Positions 55,709-64,000 of a stretch of 64,000 nucleotides of DNA are shown piece after piece. The notes beneath the pieces are model-generated. The model was not told where the DNA came from and searched no databases. It saw only the letters and a program-made list of their open reading frames with translations. Positions within the stretch are counted from its first letter, which is position 1. Every line of letters begins with the position of its first letter. The stretch is from Durusdinium trenchii (taxonomy: Eukaryota > Sar > Dinophyceae > Suessiales > Symbiodiniaceae): positions 267,574 through 331,573 of the forward strand of contig CAXAMN010005391.1 in the NCBI GenBank assembly GCA_963970005.1, written 5' to 3'. A program made the translations under genes and the position numbers.

Positions 55709-56605
55709 GGGCTCTGGACTGCATGCGAGGTTTAAGATTCCATGGCGAAGCCTCAGGCCTAGGCCTAACCTTCCATGCTGCCTAACACTGCTTGGGTGCT
55801 TATCGACTCAAGCAAGTAATTACACCGCCCCTTTGCTTATTTGGCTACTTTTCGACTGGTGTGGTGCCGGTGTGTCTCGGAGCTGCAATGGCATACAAGT
55901 TCTGCAAACAGCATGTGATTATGTGGAGCTATCACGTCAGCTGAGCTTCATCAACGTCATCGTAACATCTAGGCTTTTTACTAAAAGTCGAAGCCGCGGA
56001 CAAATAATCAACATGTGTCAAGAAGCAGGTGCACATGACAAGCTGAAACGAAGTTATATATATATATACTTTCACATACTTTCACGTGCATTCAGTCTTG
56101 AGGCTCCTGAGGTGGCCATCGCCTCAAGAGTCAAGAAATGTCAAGAGTGTGGTACTGGTCTCTCAACCGGTTGATAGTTTCGATCGATCTAATCTAGACC
56201 CCATCAGGGCGCGCCTCACTGTGCGTGCAAATGATGTGCCACTGCCATGACCTGTTCCAAGGTGCTTGCAGTGCGCAAACACCCTGATACTTCGTGGGGC
56301 GCTGCACAAATCGTCTGCATCCTTTCTTCGGCTTTTTGCTCTCAGCTTCGTTACCATTCAAACACCAGGCAATGCAACCCAGTGCCGGCATGCTATGTCC
56401 ATCTATGTTCTATGCAAAGCATTGGCTATAAGAGGCCTTCAAAGCCAGTGCCCAAACCGATTCCTCTGCACTCCTCTGCCTCCTTTGCTGCTCTAACGCT
56501 TCTCGCGGCATGGAAGTCTCTGCCTGAAGAATGCACATGAATATCAATCGCAAAGCCTCGCGGAGCTACGGTTCAGAGGTGCCATGAGGCTTGGCGCTTT
56601 GGGCG
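55709..56605. other. 5' flank of the HECT gene; no gene supported
   Basis: Upstream part of the zinc-finger exon or promoter region. A TA microsatellite lies at 56056-56070. No promoter element can be named. Confidence 0.35.
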
Positions 56606-57211
56606 TTACCGTGCGACTGCTTTGGACGCACTCTTCACAACTTCCACAATGCTCTTCCCCTCATCATCGAAGCAAGCGAGTGCTGCGCCAGCGGGCAAAG
56701 CGTGATACAGCTTGTTAAGGCTTAACTCCCGCCATTCCTTCACTTCAACGTCTTCTGCTTGGCCGGGCGAAAGTAGCTACAGTAAGTTTGCCGTTTGCCC
56801 ATCTACTTGCATGGGACAGCATGGGGCAATGTCACATACAGTAGGAACCCTGCAACACAAACAGAACGACTCGAATGATTCTGCAACGAACTCCAGAATG
56901 ATATCCACAAAGCCCCCTTGTGCTAGGTCTAGGTGTGATGCAAGGCCGCCGCGAGCGGTCGGAGGCGAAGGGGCGAAGCAAAACAACCAGGAGTCACATG
57001 GAACCGGCCGGGGCTTTCTGAGAAGAACTATGAAGAAGTCAATGTTGACCAAATCTAGAGAGCAAAAAATGATTTGATCAAATCCCTGCAATTCCGTAGG
57101 GACCGCGAAGGTGGTCCTAACTGCCGACATAGTAAAGAAGCAGCAAATCACCCAGTCCTTGCCCCAGTCACGTAGCTTGAGCAATTGCAAAGAGGTCATG
57201 GAGGCCAGCAC
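56606..57211 (-). CDS. 3' exons of an unknown gene
   Basis: The last exon is convincing: after the acceptor-like CTTACTGTAG (about 56777) it reads LLSPGQAEDVEVKEWRELSL, NKLYHALPAGAALACFDDEG and KSIVEVVKSASKAVAR to a stop at 56606. The frame upstream of that TAG is the same and reads HLDLAQGGFVDIILEFVAES, which looks coding. Either the TAG is the end of an intron or it is a nonsense codon. An open frame at 57271-57597 (RQVRVGFAFVPLVISGFPKA, LLESYAPVFAELDLRQVRLL) may be a further upstream exon. No family recognised. Confidence 0.5.
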
Positions 57212-57270
57212 TGGGGCAAGAATTGCTGGTGCCAGCGCCTTTTGGCAAAGAAACTGTGTGCTTGGTCAAT

Positions 57271-57597
57271 CTAAAATCTGTCATTTAAGTCACAATGGTT
57301 TTTGCCGGTTTTGCTGGCCTGCTTGGGCGCCTGACATGTCAAAGCGCAAAGCCAAAAAAGAAAAGAAAGAGTGCTGAAACATTGGACTCCGAAGTCCTGG
57401 TATAGTGCACTGTGACTATGGGGCGCTAAGAGTCGAACTTGTCTCAAATCTAGCTCCGCAAACACCGGCGCATATGACTCGAGCAGCCCAGTGAGCAGGC
57501 CTGCCTTTGGAAATCCCGATATCACAAGAGGCACAAAAGCAAATCCTACACGAACCTGCCTGATAAGGCCGGATGACTGCGCGTCCTGCACAATCAC
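57271..57597 (-). CDS. Candidate upstream exon of the 56.6-kb gene
   Basis: A 108-residue frame with a hydrophobic stretch (VGFAFVPLVISGFP, then AGLLTGLLESYAPVFAEL) that could be membrane-associated. It is in the same orientation as the exons just downstream. Splice sites were not resolved. Confidence 0.3.
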   Translation of the reverse strand: MIVQDAQSSGLIRQVRVGFAFVPLVISGFPKAGLLTGLLESYAPVFAELDLRQVRLLAPHSHSALYQDFGVQCFSTLSFLFWLCALTCQAPKQASKTGKNHCDLNDRF

Positions 57598-58096
57598 AGA
57601 TCTATTGGGGTGAGGCCTTCACTGTATACCAACAGGTTCTGATTCCAAATTGCCTTAAAGGGTGTTTTGCATCAGTGGCAAAGTCCTCGCTTGGAGCTTA
57701 TTTTTCCATGCAAGAAATCAGGTTCGTACACGAAGTTCTTCAGCCGGAGTTGGATGCTGTGATGACTTGCCTGTCTCAAGCCTTCGGAAGCTTGAGCGCA
57801 GAAGAGAACCTGAGGCTTCGATCCGCACAAGGCTTCTCATCTGATCTACCTCGCTACTACTTGTGCGTGCGTGCGTGCGTGTGTGTGTCAACACCTGTTT
57901 CCAAGGTTCGTGCCCGGTAAGTATGCATGCAGCAGGTTCCCACTTGAAGAAAGGATGCTACTAATGGTTTCTGGCCTCGCTACTAGGAACTAGAGGCCGC
58001 TAGACCCAAGGGGTCTAAAGAAAAAAAAAGAGGCAGGGACAGGGATGCAGAAAAAGAAAAAGCAAAAGAAAAAGACAAAGAAGCCGGGGGCCACCG

Positions 58097-58141
58097 GGGT
58101 CCCAGAGGAGCGGTGGCCAACGAAGACCTCCTCTGGGACCC
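58097..58141. repeat. 14-bp inverted repeat (hairpin), copy 1
   Basis: GGGTCCCAGAGGAG pairs with CTCCTCTGGGACCC across a 17-base loop. The same hairpin, with a 12-bp stem, recurs at 59563-59603. Confidence 0.85.
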
Positions 58142-58196
58142 GTGCAAACGTACCTGCATTTCTAATTTTGTTTCTGTTTAAGCCTCCGTTCTGTGT

Positions 58197-58330
58197 CTGC
58201 TAGGTATTCAGTAAGGCGGCTAGTGCATAAGCGGTCTGCTAGGTATTCAGTAAAGCGGCTAATACATAGGCGGTCTGCTAGGTATTCAGTAAAGCGGCTA
58301 ATGCATAGGCGTAAAGCGGCTAATGCATCT
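58197..58330 (+). repeat. 39-bp tandem repeat, three units and a partial one
   Basis: Unit TCTGCTAGGTATTCAGTAAA plus GCGGCTAATGCATAGGCGG. In one minus frame it encodes a 13-residue period (TEYLADRLCISRF), which is a repeat artefact. Two units recur at 59661-59738. Confidence 0.9.
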
Positions 58331-58399
58331 TCCGCAGTCAAGTGAAAAACTCTTTTGTTAAAACACCTACAAGTGCTTGGACCTTTCGCCTTGCCGTTC

Positions 58400-59340
58400 C
58401 CTCGCCTTTTTTCCACTTGGGAATAGATTAACTGAAAACCAATGTCAAAGTGTGAGCCGCTCAGACGTCTCACTTGGGTGCTGGGTGTGGTCCTCCGCAA
58501 GGAGGCGCCGTTTTCACTCCGGAATTCGTGTAACAGACTCCACCATTCTTCAATGCTTTGGATTCTGGTCTCACCCTTGTATTCCCTGCAACTTACGCCT
58601 CCGGGCTTCGCGGAATTTCCACCTGATTTGATTTGGTCCACCTTCGCGTTTGTTTTTCATGACTTTCGCAGCTCGCTTTCGATTTCAAGAGTGTACAGCA
58701 CCACGTTACCTACCATGACCATTTTGAGACCAGTGACGCTACTGTCCACCCTTCCATGATTTTCACCCATGCGGTTTTTTTGAGGTACATGTCGCAGGGT
58801 CACCAAGCTAGCAGCTAGGTAGCTTTTCCTGTTGCATGCGCTTGTCATGCTCTTGGGTTCTTTCTCTCTTTCTGTTGCTTTTCGTTTCTTGAGGCCTTTC
58901 GTTAGCTTCCAGGTGCCTTTCCGACAAGGGTGCGCCGGCCCTAAATCGGCTTTACTTGCACGTCAGTGATGGCAATGCCTTCGGGCTCCCCTCCCTGCGC
59001 CGGACCTCTGTTGCTATCCCACCCGCTATCTAGGGTTATAGAAGGAAATCGCACTCAACGCACTTGTGCGTTGGCGCCTTTCCTTCTATTTCTCCTGTCC
59101 TACTTCTAGCTACCCGGGCGGTATAAGACAAAAGTCCCGCTCGCTAGCTTCTGCATGTATTGTAACTAACAGGCTTCGTAACTAGTCGGCCTCGTACCTA
59201 CTCCTATCTTTCTCTCTTGCCCTCTTCGTTTTCTCTTTCTGTTTTTCTTTGTCTCTTTCTAAGGCTTTTTAGGTGACTAGTAATCTTCCGGCACGCCGCT
59301 ATCGGCGATGTGTGTACAAAGCTGCAGAACAAAATTGTTT
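58400..59340. other. Repeat-rich spacer without a supported gene
   Basis: Pyrimidine-rich tracts (CTTTCTCTCTT type) near 58860 and 59210-59260. Contains copy A of the conserved hairpin (59038-59089). Confidence 0.4.
59038..59089. repeat. Conserved hairpin, copy A
   Basis: Outer stem ATAGAAGGAAA with TTTCCTTCTAT (11 bp, perfect) and inner stem CAACGCAC with GTGCGTTG around a TT loop. Confidence 0.85.
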
Positions 59341-59348
59341 AACGCAAG

Positions 59349-59790
59349 GGTTTCCAAGGTTCGTGCCCGGTAAGTATGCATGCAGCAGGTTCCCACTTGA
59401 AGAAAGGATGCTACTAATGGTTTCTGGCCTCGCTACTAGGAACTAGAGGCCGCTAGACCCAAGGGGTCTAAAGAAATAAATAAAAAACAAAGAGGCAGGG
59501 ACAGGGATGCAGAAAAAGAAAAAGCAAAAGAAAAAGACAAAGAAGCAGGGGGCCACCGGGGTGTCCCAGAGGAGCGGTGGCCAACGAAGACCTCCTCTGG
59601 GACCCGTGCAAACGTACCTGCATTTTTTAAATTTAATAACTGTTTAAGCCGCCGTTCTGTGTCTGCTAGGTATTCAGTAAAGCGGCTAATGCATAGGCGG
59701 TCTGCTAGGTATTCAGTAAAGCAGCGGCTAATGCATCTTCCGCAGTCAAGTGAGAAACTCTTTTGTTAAAACACCTACAAGTGCTTGGAC
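59349..59790 (+). repeat. Dispersed repeat, copy 2 (pair with 57896-58376)
   Basis: Same order of parts as copy 1, with two instead of three full 39-bp units and an AAATAAATAAAAAAC insertion in the A-rich tract. Confidence 0.9.
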
Positions 59791-59951
59791 CAATGTCAGA
59801 GTGTGTGTGTGTGTAACCCTTGGAATAAAGAGAACCTTTAGGTTTGGAACAGAGGGCGTGACGGTCGGTTTCCTAGTCACGCCAATGAAGCTACGGAAAA
59901 TCGACTGGATGGAAATTTGGACGCAAACTTCCGTACCTGTTCCATTATTCA

Positions 59952-60015
59952 GGAAAACAGGAGGAATTGGTACTCGACACACTTGTGTGTGTCGGTGCCT
60001 TTCCTTCTGTTTTCC
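59952..60015. repeat. Conserved hairpin, copy B
   Basis: Outer stem GGAAAACAG with CTGTTTTCC, a GAGGAA with TTCCTTC extension, and inner stem CGACACAC with GTGTGTCG around TT, where the descending side carries an extra GT. Confidence 0.85.
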
Positions 60016-60079
60016 GCTGCTCTACCCTATAGGTTTGCAGGTAGGCCTCCTAACTTTGTAAGGGGATCCTTAACCTGAA

Positions 60080-60440
60080 CTTTGGCCTCTACCCACTAGA
60101 TTGGCCCCCAACCTTGGCTGTCTTGTGTGTTTTGTGTTTCTTGTAGCCTGGTAGCACTGGCCTCCAACTTGGTACCCTGGCCTCTACCCACTAGCGATGA
60201 CCTCCAACCTTGGCTGTCTTGTGTTTCTTGTGCTTCTTGTGCTTCTTGTAAACTGGTAGCACTGGTCTCCAACTTGGTACCCTGGCCTCTACCCACTGGC
60301 GATGACCTCCAACCTTGGTTGTCTTGTGTTTCTTGTGTTTTTGCGCCTATGGTCCACCACCTACTAGCGATGGCCTCCTACCTTAGGTTTTGGCCCCAAC
60401 AGCCTTGCGTTGGCCTCCAACCCAAAAGCGATGGCCTTTA
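60080..60440 (+). repeat. Long-unit minisatellite of the ATGGCCTCCAACC family
   Basis: Units of about 60-110 bp: CTGGCCTCTACCCACTAGCG, ATGACCTCCAACCTTGGCTG, TCTTGTGTTTCTTGTG and GTAGCACTGGCCTCCAACTT, ending with GCGATGGCCTTTAACCTACT. It shares its core with the 22.5-kb intron array. Confidence 0.85.
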
Positions 60441-60889
60441 ACCTACTATTTTCGGCAGACACGCACACTACGACGTCACCCTGTCGCTTCGAACCCGACT
60501 TGCGCTTTTGGCCCCACTTCCTCTTGAAGACCTCCAGGCTCCGATGGTTCGTACCTGTACTCTTAGGAAATGGTACCCTAGGCCGGCGTGTGGCACCGCT
60601 TTCAGTTCAGTACACCCTATGCTAAGTGCGTCTCTCCTAGTGAGAGCCCGGGATGAGCCCGAAGAGTGCCTCCTGTGGACCCGTCGAACGGGGTTTGTCT
60701 TTATCTCCCCTGCCCGGAGATGTACGTGCCCAGAGCGGGCGAAGTAGGCTTCGGCCAAAGTTATTTGCCAAGACTTGCATTGAATTCCAAGCTGGCTCAT
60801 GCCTTTACGTGACCGCAGCGGTCTAGGCTGACTCAACGTGGTCAGAGACCTAAGTTCTTTTAGACTCATTGGAGTCTGTCGAGAATTTA

Positions 60890-61250
60890 GCCCCCCTCCT
60901 CCCCCTTCCCTCCCCCTTTCTTTGGTTGCTTTTTTGTGGTTTTCCTGAATGGAATACTCAGGATCACCCCTCTCTTTCATTGGTGTGTCCCTGGACGCTT
61001 GTTCGTAGCTGGGAACACCTGCCTTTTCCCGGTTCTTTCCTTTCCCTTTCTCTCCCTCTCTCTTTCTTTCTTTCACTCTTTCTTTCCTCTTTTCTCCTTT
61101 CTTCTTCCTTGGGCGTCCCTGGATGCTTTCGTCATAGCTGGGAGCCCTTCCTTTTTGGTGTGTCCTTGCACGCTTGTGCCGTAGCTGGGAACACCTTTGC
61201 TTCCTTCTTTCCCACCTTCTCTTCTCCTCCTCCCCTCCCCCCTCTCTCCT
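60890..61250. repeat. Polypyrimidine-rich tract
   Basis: Long CT-rich stretches (CCTCCTCCCCCTTCCC, TTTCTCCCTCTCTCTTTCTT and others), with the phrase GTGTCCCTGGACGCTTG or TGTCCTTGCACGCTTG plus GTAGCTGGGAACACCT repeated three times at 60985-61195. The Lys/Arg/Glu-rich ORF on the opposite strand comes from composition. Confidence 0.75.
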
Positions 61251-61701
61251 CGCGCACGGCGCATTTACAAGCAAACAGGCTTCTGCAACAGGTTTCTCAA
61301 TGAGGTTTGGACTGTCATCGGTTTGTCCCCTTTCATTCGGTTATTTCATCGGCCCCCACAGACGTCTTCCCTTCTTTTCTTTCATGTCCTTCTGTCTTCA
61401 TGTCTCTTCATCCTCATCCTTTTTTTCTCTTGCGCGCACTTTCGTCCGGACCTTAGTTTGTACACATACACGCACGCGTGTTCTACTTACAACGAGGTTT
61501 AGGTGGCCCAGGTTTGTTACAATGAGGTTTGGTTCATCGGTTGTCCCTCTTCACTTGGTTCTTGTTCATCGGCAACCACGCACACCTTTTGTCAGTCTCG
61601 TCCTTTTCATCTTCATCTGTCCCTTTTGCGTGCGCATGCGCCTTGCCTCCTTTCCGGGCAGGATGGAGGCCACACATGCCTCCCTTCGGGGAGGCGTGTG
61701 T

Positions 61702-62462
61702 GTGTAACCCTTGGAATCAAAGGGAACCTTTAGGTTTGGAACAGGGGGCACGGTCGATTTCCTAGTCACGCCAATGAAGCTACGGAAATCGACTGGATGG
61801 AAATTTGAACGCAAACTTCCGTACCTGTTCCACTATGCAGGAAAACGGGAGGAAATGGTACTCGACACACTTGTGTGTCGGTGCCTTTCCTTCGAATTTT
61901 CCTCTACTCTACCCTATAGGTTTGCAGGTAGGCCTCCTAACTTTGTAAGGGGATCCTTAACCTGAACTTTGGCCTCTACCCACTAGATTGGCCCCCAACC
62001 TTGGCTGTCTTGTGTGTTTTGTGTTTCTTGTAGCCTGGTAGCACTGGCCTCCAACCTTGGCTGTCTTGTCTTTCTTGTGCTTGTTGTAAACTGGTAGCAC
62101 TGGCCTCCAACTTGGCACCCTGGCCTCTACCCACTAGCGATGACCTCCAACCTTGGTTGTCTTGTGTTTCTTGTGTTTTTTGTGCCTATGGTCCACCACC
62201 TACTAGCGATGGCCTCCTACCTTAGGTTTTGGCCCCAACAGCCTTGCGTTGGCCTCCAACCCAAAAGCGATGGCCTTTAACCTACTATTTTCGGCAGACA
62301 CGCACGCTACGACGTCACCCTGTCGCTTCGAACCCGACTTGCGCTTTTGGCCCCACTTCCTCTTGAAGACCTCCAGGCTCCGATGGTTCGTACCTGTACT
62401 CTTAGGAAATGGTACCCTAGGCCGGCGTGTGGCACCGCTTTCAGTTCAGTACACCCTATCCT
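61702..62462 (+). repeat. ~0.8-kb fold-back-rich repeat, copy 2
   Basis: Second copy of 59811-60625. It begins GTGTAACCCTTGGAATCAAA and ends CTTTCAGTTCAGTACACCCT. The minisatellite part is shorter. Confidence 0.9.
61839..61903. repeat. Conserved hairpin, copy C
   Basis: AGGAAAA pairs with TTTTCCT; the inner stem GGTAC-t-CGACACAC pairs with GTGTGTCG-GTGCC (one G-T pair) around a TT loop. Confidence 0.85.
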
Positions 62463-62700
62463 AAGTGTGTGTGTGTGTGCGCGCACTGCAAACGCCGCAA
62501 AGAAAAGCGTCTTGAGTCTAAACAACTTCATTGGAACCTTTCCAAACACTTGACATCCCTCGGCCCTCGCCTGTCTCAAAGAGACAAACTGCAGAATCTT
62601 TGGGATAAGGTGAAGAGGTGCACAAATTGCACTTGGCACTTGGCCTTCGATAGTGGGGCCGGCGAGCGGCGCTAGCGCCGTCTTCTTTTGTGCTCGAGGA
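62463..62700 (+). pseudogene. Possible fragment with two CxxC motifs, unknown
   Basis: The plus frame reads CAHCKRRKEKRLESKQLHWN, then LSQRDKLQNLWDKVKRCTNC, ending at a stop near 62675. Paired CxxC motifs with basic flanks could be a zinc-binding piece of a mobile element next to the repeat end. Too short to assign. Confidence 0.2.
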
Positions 62701-62796
62701 GCTTCTCGGTCCAACCGCAATGCGGTACCCTGTGGGGCTTTCCCTTGATGCCCGAAAAATTCTGCAACCTAAGTAACAAAGTAAAACGCGCTGTTG

Positions 62797-63533
62797 TTAT
62801 TCAATGTCAATGTTCTTGAACCACTGAGGTCGCAGCACACACCATTTGGTCTCGCACCGTTGGACAATCCTATAGTAAAGCGAGCAGAAATGAGAAGGCA
62901 TACATGAATTGACTCACTTTGTCCATAGCATATGATCACAATCAATATGCATGTTTCTCTCAGCTTTGATCACACCACTCGCGCATTCAATGCCACCAAG
63001 CATCACAAAACTCATCTCGCCACTGAGCAGTCTGCAATGCACGACTGACTGCGCTAATCAAGCGCCGTTGTTTGAAGCTGATGCGACCCTTCCTCAAACG
63101 TGGCAAGGTGAAGGCAATGCATGTTGCTGCATGATGCTGCATGACCACAAAGGCGGCAAAGACATCGCTCCCAAAGCCACACAACAAAAGTAATTCATAA
63201 ATTCTCCAGAAAACCTTTAACATAAAGACATATAAAGACTCCGTTTCCCAAGAGAAAAAATCCTTTGGGAGTCAAGATTCTCCCTCAATACCATGCTGGC
63301 TGCCCAGGATTTGAATCTATTGAAGCCATGCTTAGGCTCCTTTACATGTTGTCTCCAGTGCTGAGCTTTGATGGAGTTGTGTTTCAGCATCAACTCCTAC
63401 GACCTACAAGTGTCACACACGCCATGATTTTCCTATGATCACCAACCCATTCTGCTCCTTGGCTTTGTCCTGCGCCGTGATCACGGTTCGCAGCTCCTCC
63501 CGCAGCAAGAGGGCCAACCTTAGTTTCAAATGT
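62797..63533 (-). CDS. 3' end of an unknown spliced gene
   Basis: Last exon 62797-62869 (acceptor TTTACTATAG) reads IVQRCETKWCVLRPQWFKNI to a TAA. The intron 62870-62917 is only 48 bp, with a GTGAGT donor. The exon above it (62918 to about 63040) reads SVVHCRLLSGEMSFVMLGGI and KAERNMHIDCDHMLWT; the join is phase 2. A further exon, 63447-63533 (acceptor TTTTCCATTAG, GT donor), reads RHLKLRLALLLREELRTVIT and AQDKAKEQN, an amphipathic helix. The exon order is clear but one connecting exon or boundary is unresolved. No family recognised; 5' exons probably lie beyond the window. Confidence 0.6.
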
Positions 63534-63539
63534 CTAATG

Positions 63540-64000
63540 GAAAACCGGAAGTAAGCTTGGCTGAACAACAATCAAGCACCGAAACAAGGCTGGGCAAGGC
63601 ACATCGTAATTACTGTAATCGCTCTTGGATTTACCTGTATATGTCAACAATTGAACTATAAACCGGGATCTCAGACCTCAGTGTTAGAGTTGCATATCTC
63701 ACATCGCAACTAAGGCACGAAAGGTTGTTTGTATATGGTGTGGAGACGCGCTTGCTGCGGAAAGACTGCAAAGAGCAGAAGTTCAAGTCCAAGGTTGGTG
63801 ACTTCGCCAGTGCCTGGGCATGTAGTGCACATTGGGCATGTCCAAATGCAATGAGCACCGGAAGCCGTGCACACAGCTCAAAGGTCAGCTTCCGGAACAA
63901 AATGAGAGGCAAACTTAGGTATACATAAGTATATGTTGTTTTTAATTTAAATGGAAAAGCTCTTGCCCTTCTTTTCAACCAGCGTGTCTGCTGCTGTGTG
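63540..64000. other. Intron or upstream exon region at the window edge
   Basis: A minus frame at 63631-63978 includes an acceptor-like TTCTGCTCTTTGCAG and short coding-like stretches, which may be upstream exons of the 62.8-63.5 kb gene. Not resolved. Confidence 0.3.

Larger units (their letters stand above)
57896..58376 (+). repeat. Dispersed repeat, copy 1 (pair with 59349-59790)
   Basis: From TTTCCAAGGTTCGTGCCCGG through GATGCTACTAATGGTTTCTG, an A-rich AAAGAAAAAGCAAAAG tract, an inverted repeat and 39-bp repeats, to AAACACCTACAAGTGCTTGG. Copy 2 is nearly identical with small indels. Confidence 0.9.
59811..60625 (+). repeat. ~0.8-kb fold-back-rich repeat, copy 1 (pair with 61702-62462)
   Basis: Begins GTGTAACCCTTGGAATAAAG and runs through nested inverted repeats (GGCGTGAC with GTCACGCC; GGAACAG with CTGTTCC), hairpin B, a GGCCTCCAACCTTGGCTGTC minisatellite segment and a conserved end (CTTTCAGTTCAGTACACCCT). 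The 61.7-kb copy is close to identical outside a deletion in the minisatellite. No ORF is shared that looks coding. Confidence 0.9.

Noticed and set aside
57573-57920. 115-residue plus-strand ORF
   Set aside because: It overlaps a likely minus-strand exon and runs into a GTGC microsatellite; no motif.
60468-61274. 268-residue Lys/Arg/Glu-rich ORF on the minus strand
   Set aside because: It is the reverse of a polypyrimidine tract and of a duplicated repeat; the composition alone keeps it open, and there are no motifs.
1-64000. Spliced-leader relic (CCGTAGCCATTTTGGCTCAAG type) marking retrogenes
   Set aside because: Scanned by eye for TTTTGGCTCAAG and its reverse; none seen.

Overview
The window looks like nuclear DNA of a dinoflagellate, of the Symbiodiniaceae/Polarella kind. 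The reasons are seen in the sequence: a very large Ty1/copia element with a Lys-Gly-rich Gag; eukaryotic genes cut by short introns, many with GC rather than GT donors; most genes on one strand; and many dispersed minisatellites, several of them inside introns. There is no bacterial operon structure, no rRNA and no intact tRNA.

Layout. 374-14574 (minus) is a copia retrotransposon: Gag in two pieces, Pol (protease, integrase, reverse transcriptase), a second Pol frame (catalytic HVDD and RNase H), then an 1,800-residue third ORF that joins a Tpt1/KptA-like RNA 2'-phosphotransferase domain to an endonuclease/exonuclease/phosphatase-like domain. 14.6-18.4 kb is non-coding and full of tandem repeats. 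18424-25959 (minus) is one three-exon gene for a roughly 2,090-residue membrane protein with an EF-hand. 26-39 kb is sparse, with a tRNA-like element, repeats, candidate exons of unknown genes and one plus-strand spliced gene at 32.4-33.1 kb. 39361-41314 (minus) is a three-exon sphingosine-1-phosphate lyase. 42.7-46.3 kb holds exons of unrecognised minus-strand genes. 46567-47766 is a 22-bp minisatellite. 50457-55708 (minus) is a many-exon HECT ubiquitin ligase with a zinc finger and an EF-hand; a WWE-like module interrupts its catalytic lobe just before the active-site cysteine. 56.6-57.6 kb holds further exons. 57.9-62.5 kb is a nest of duplicated repeats with conserved fold-back hairpins. 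62797-63533 (minus) is the 3' end of another spliced gene.

How things fit. The cellular genes have no evident pathway link to each other. The retroelement ORFs form one unit: Gag and Pol would package, process, copy and integrate the element, and the third ORF adds two putative RNA-end or phosphodiester-processing domains not normally found in copia elements. The intron boundaries given were worked out by eye from reading-frame phase and splice-site shape, and transcripts are needed to prove them. The best candidates for something new are the third ORF of the retroelement and the WWE-interrupted HECT ligase.
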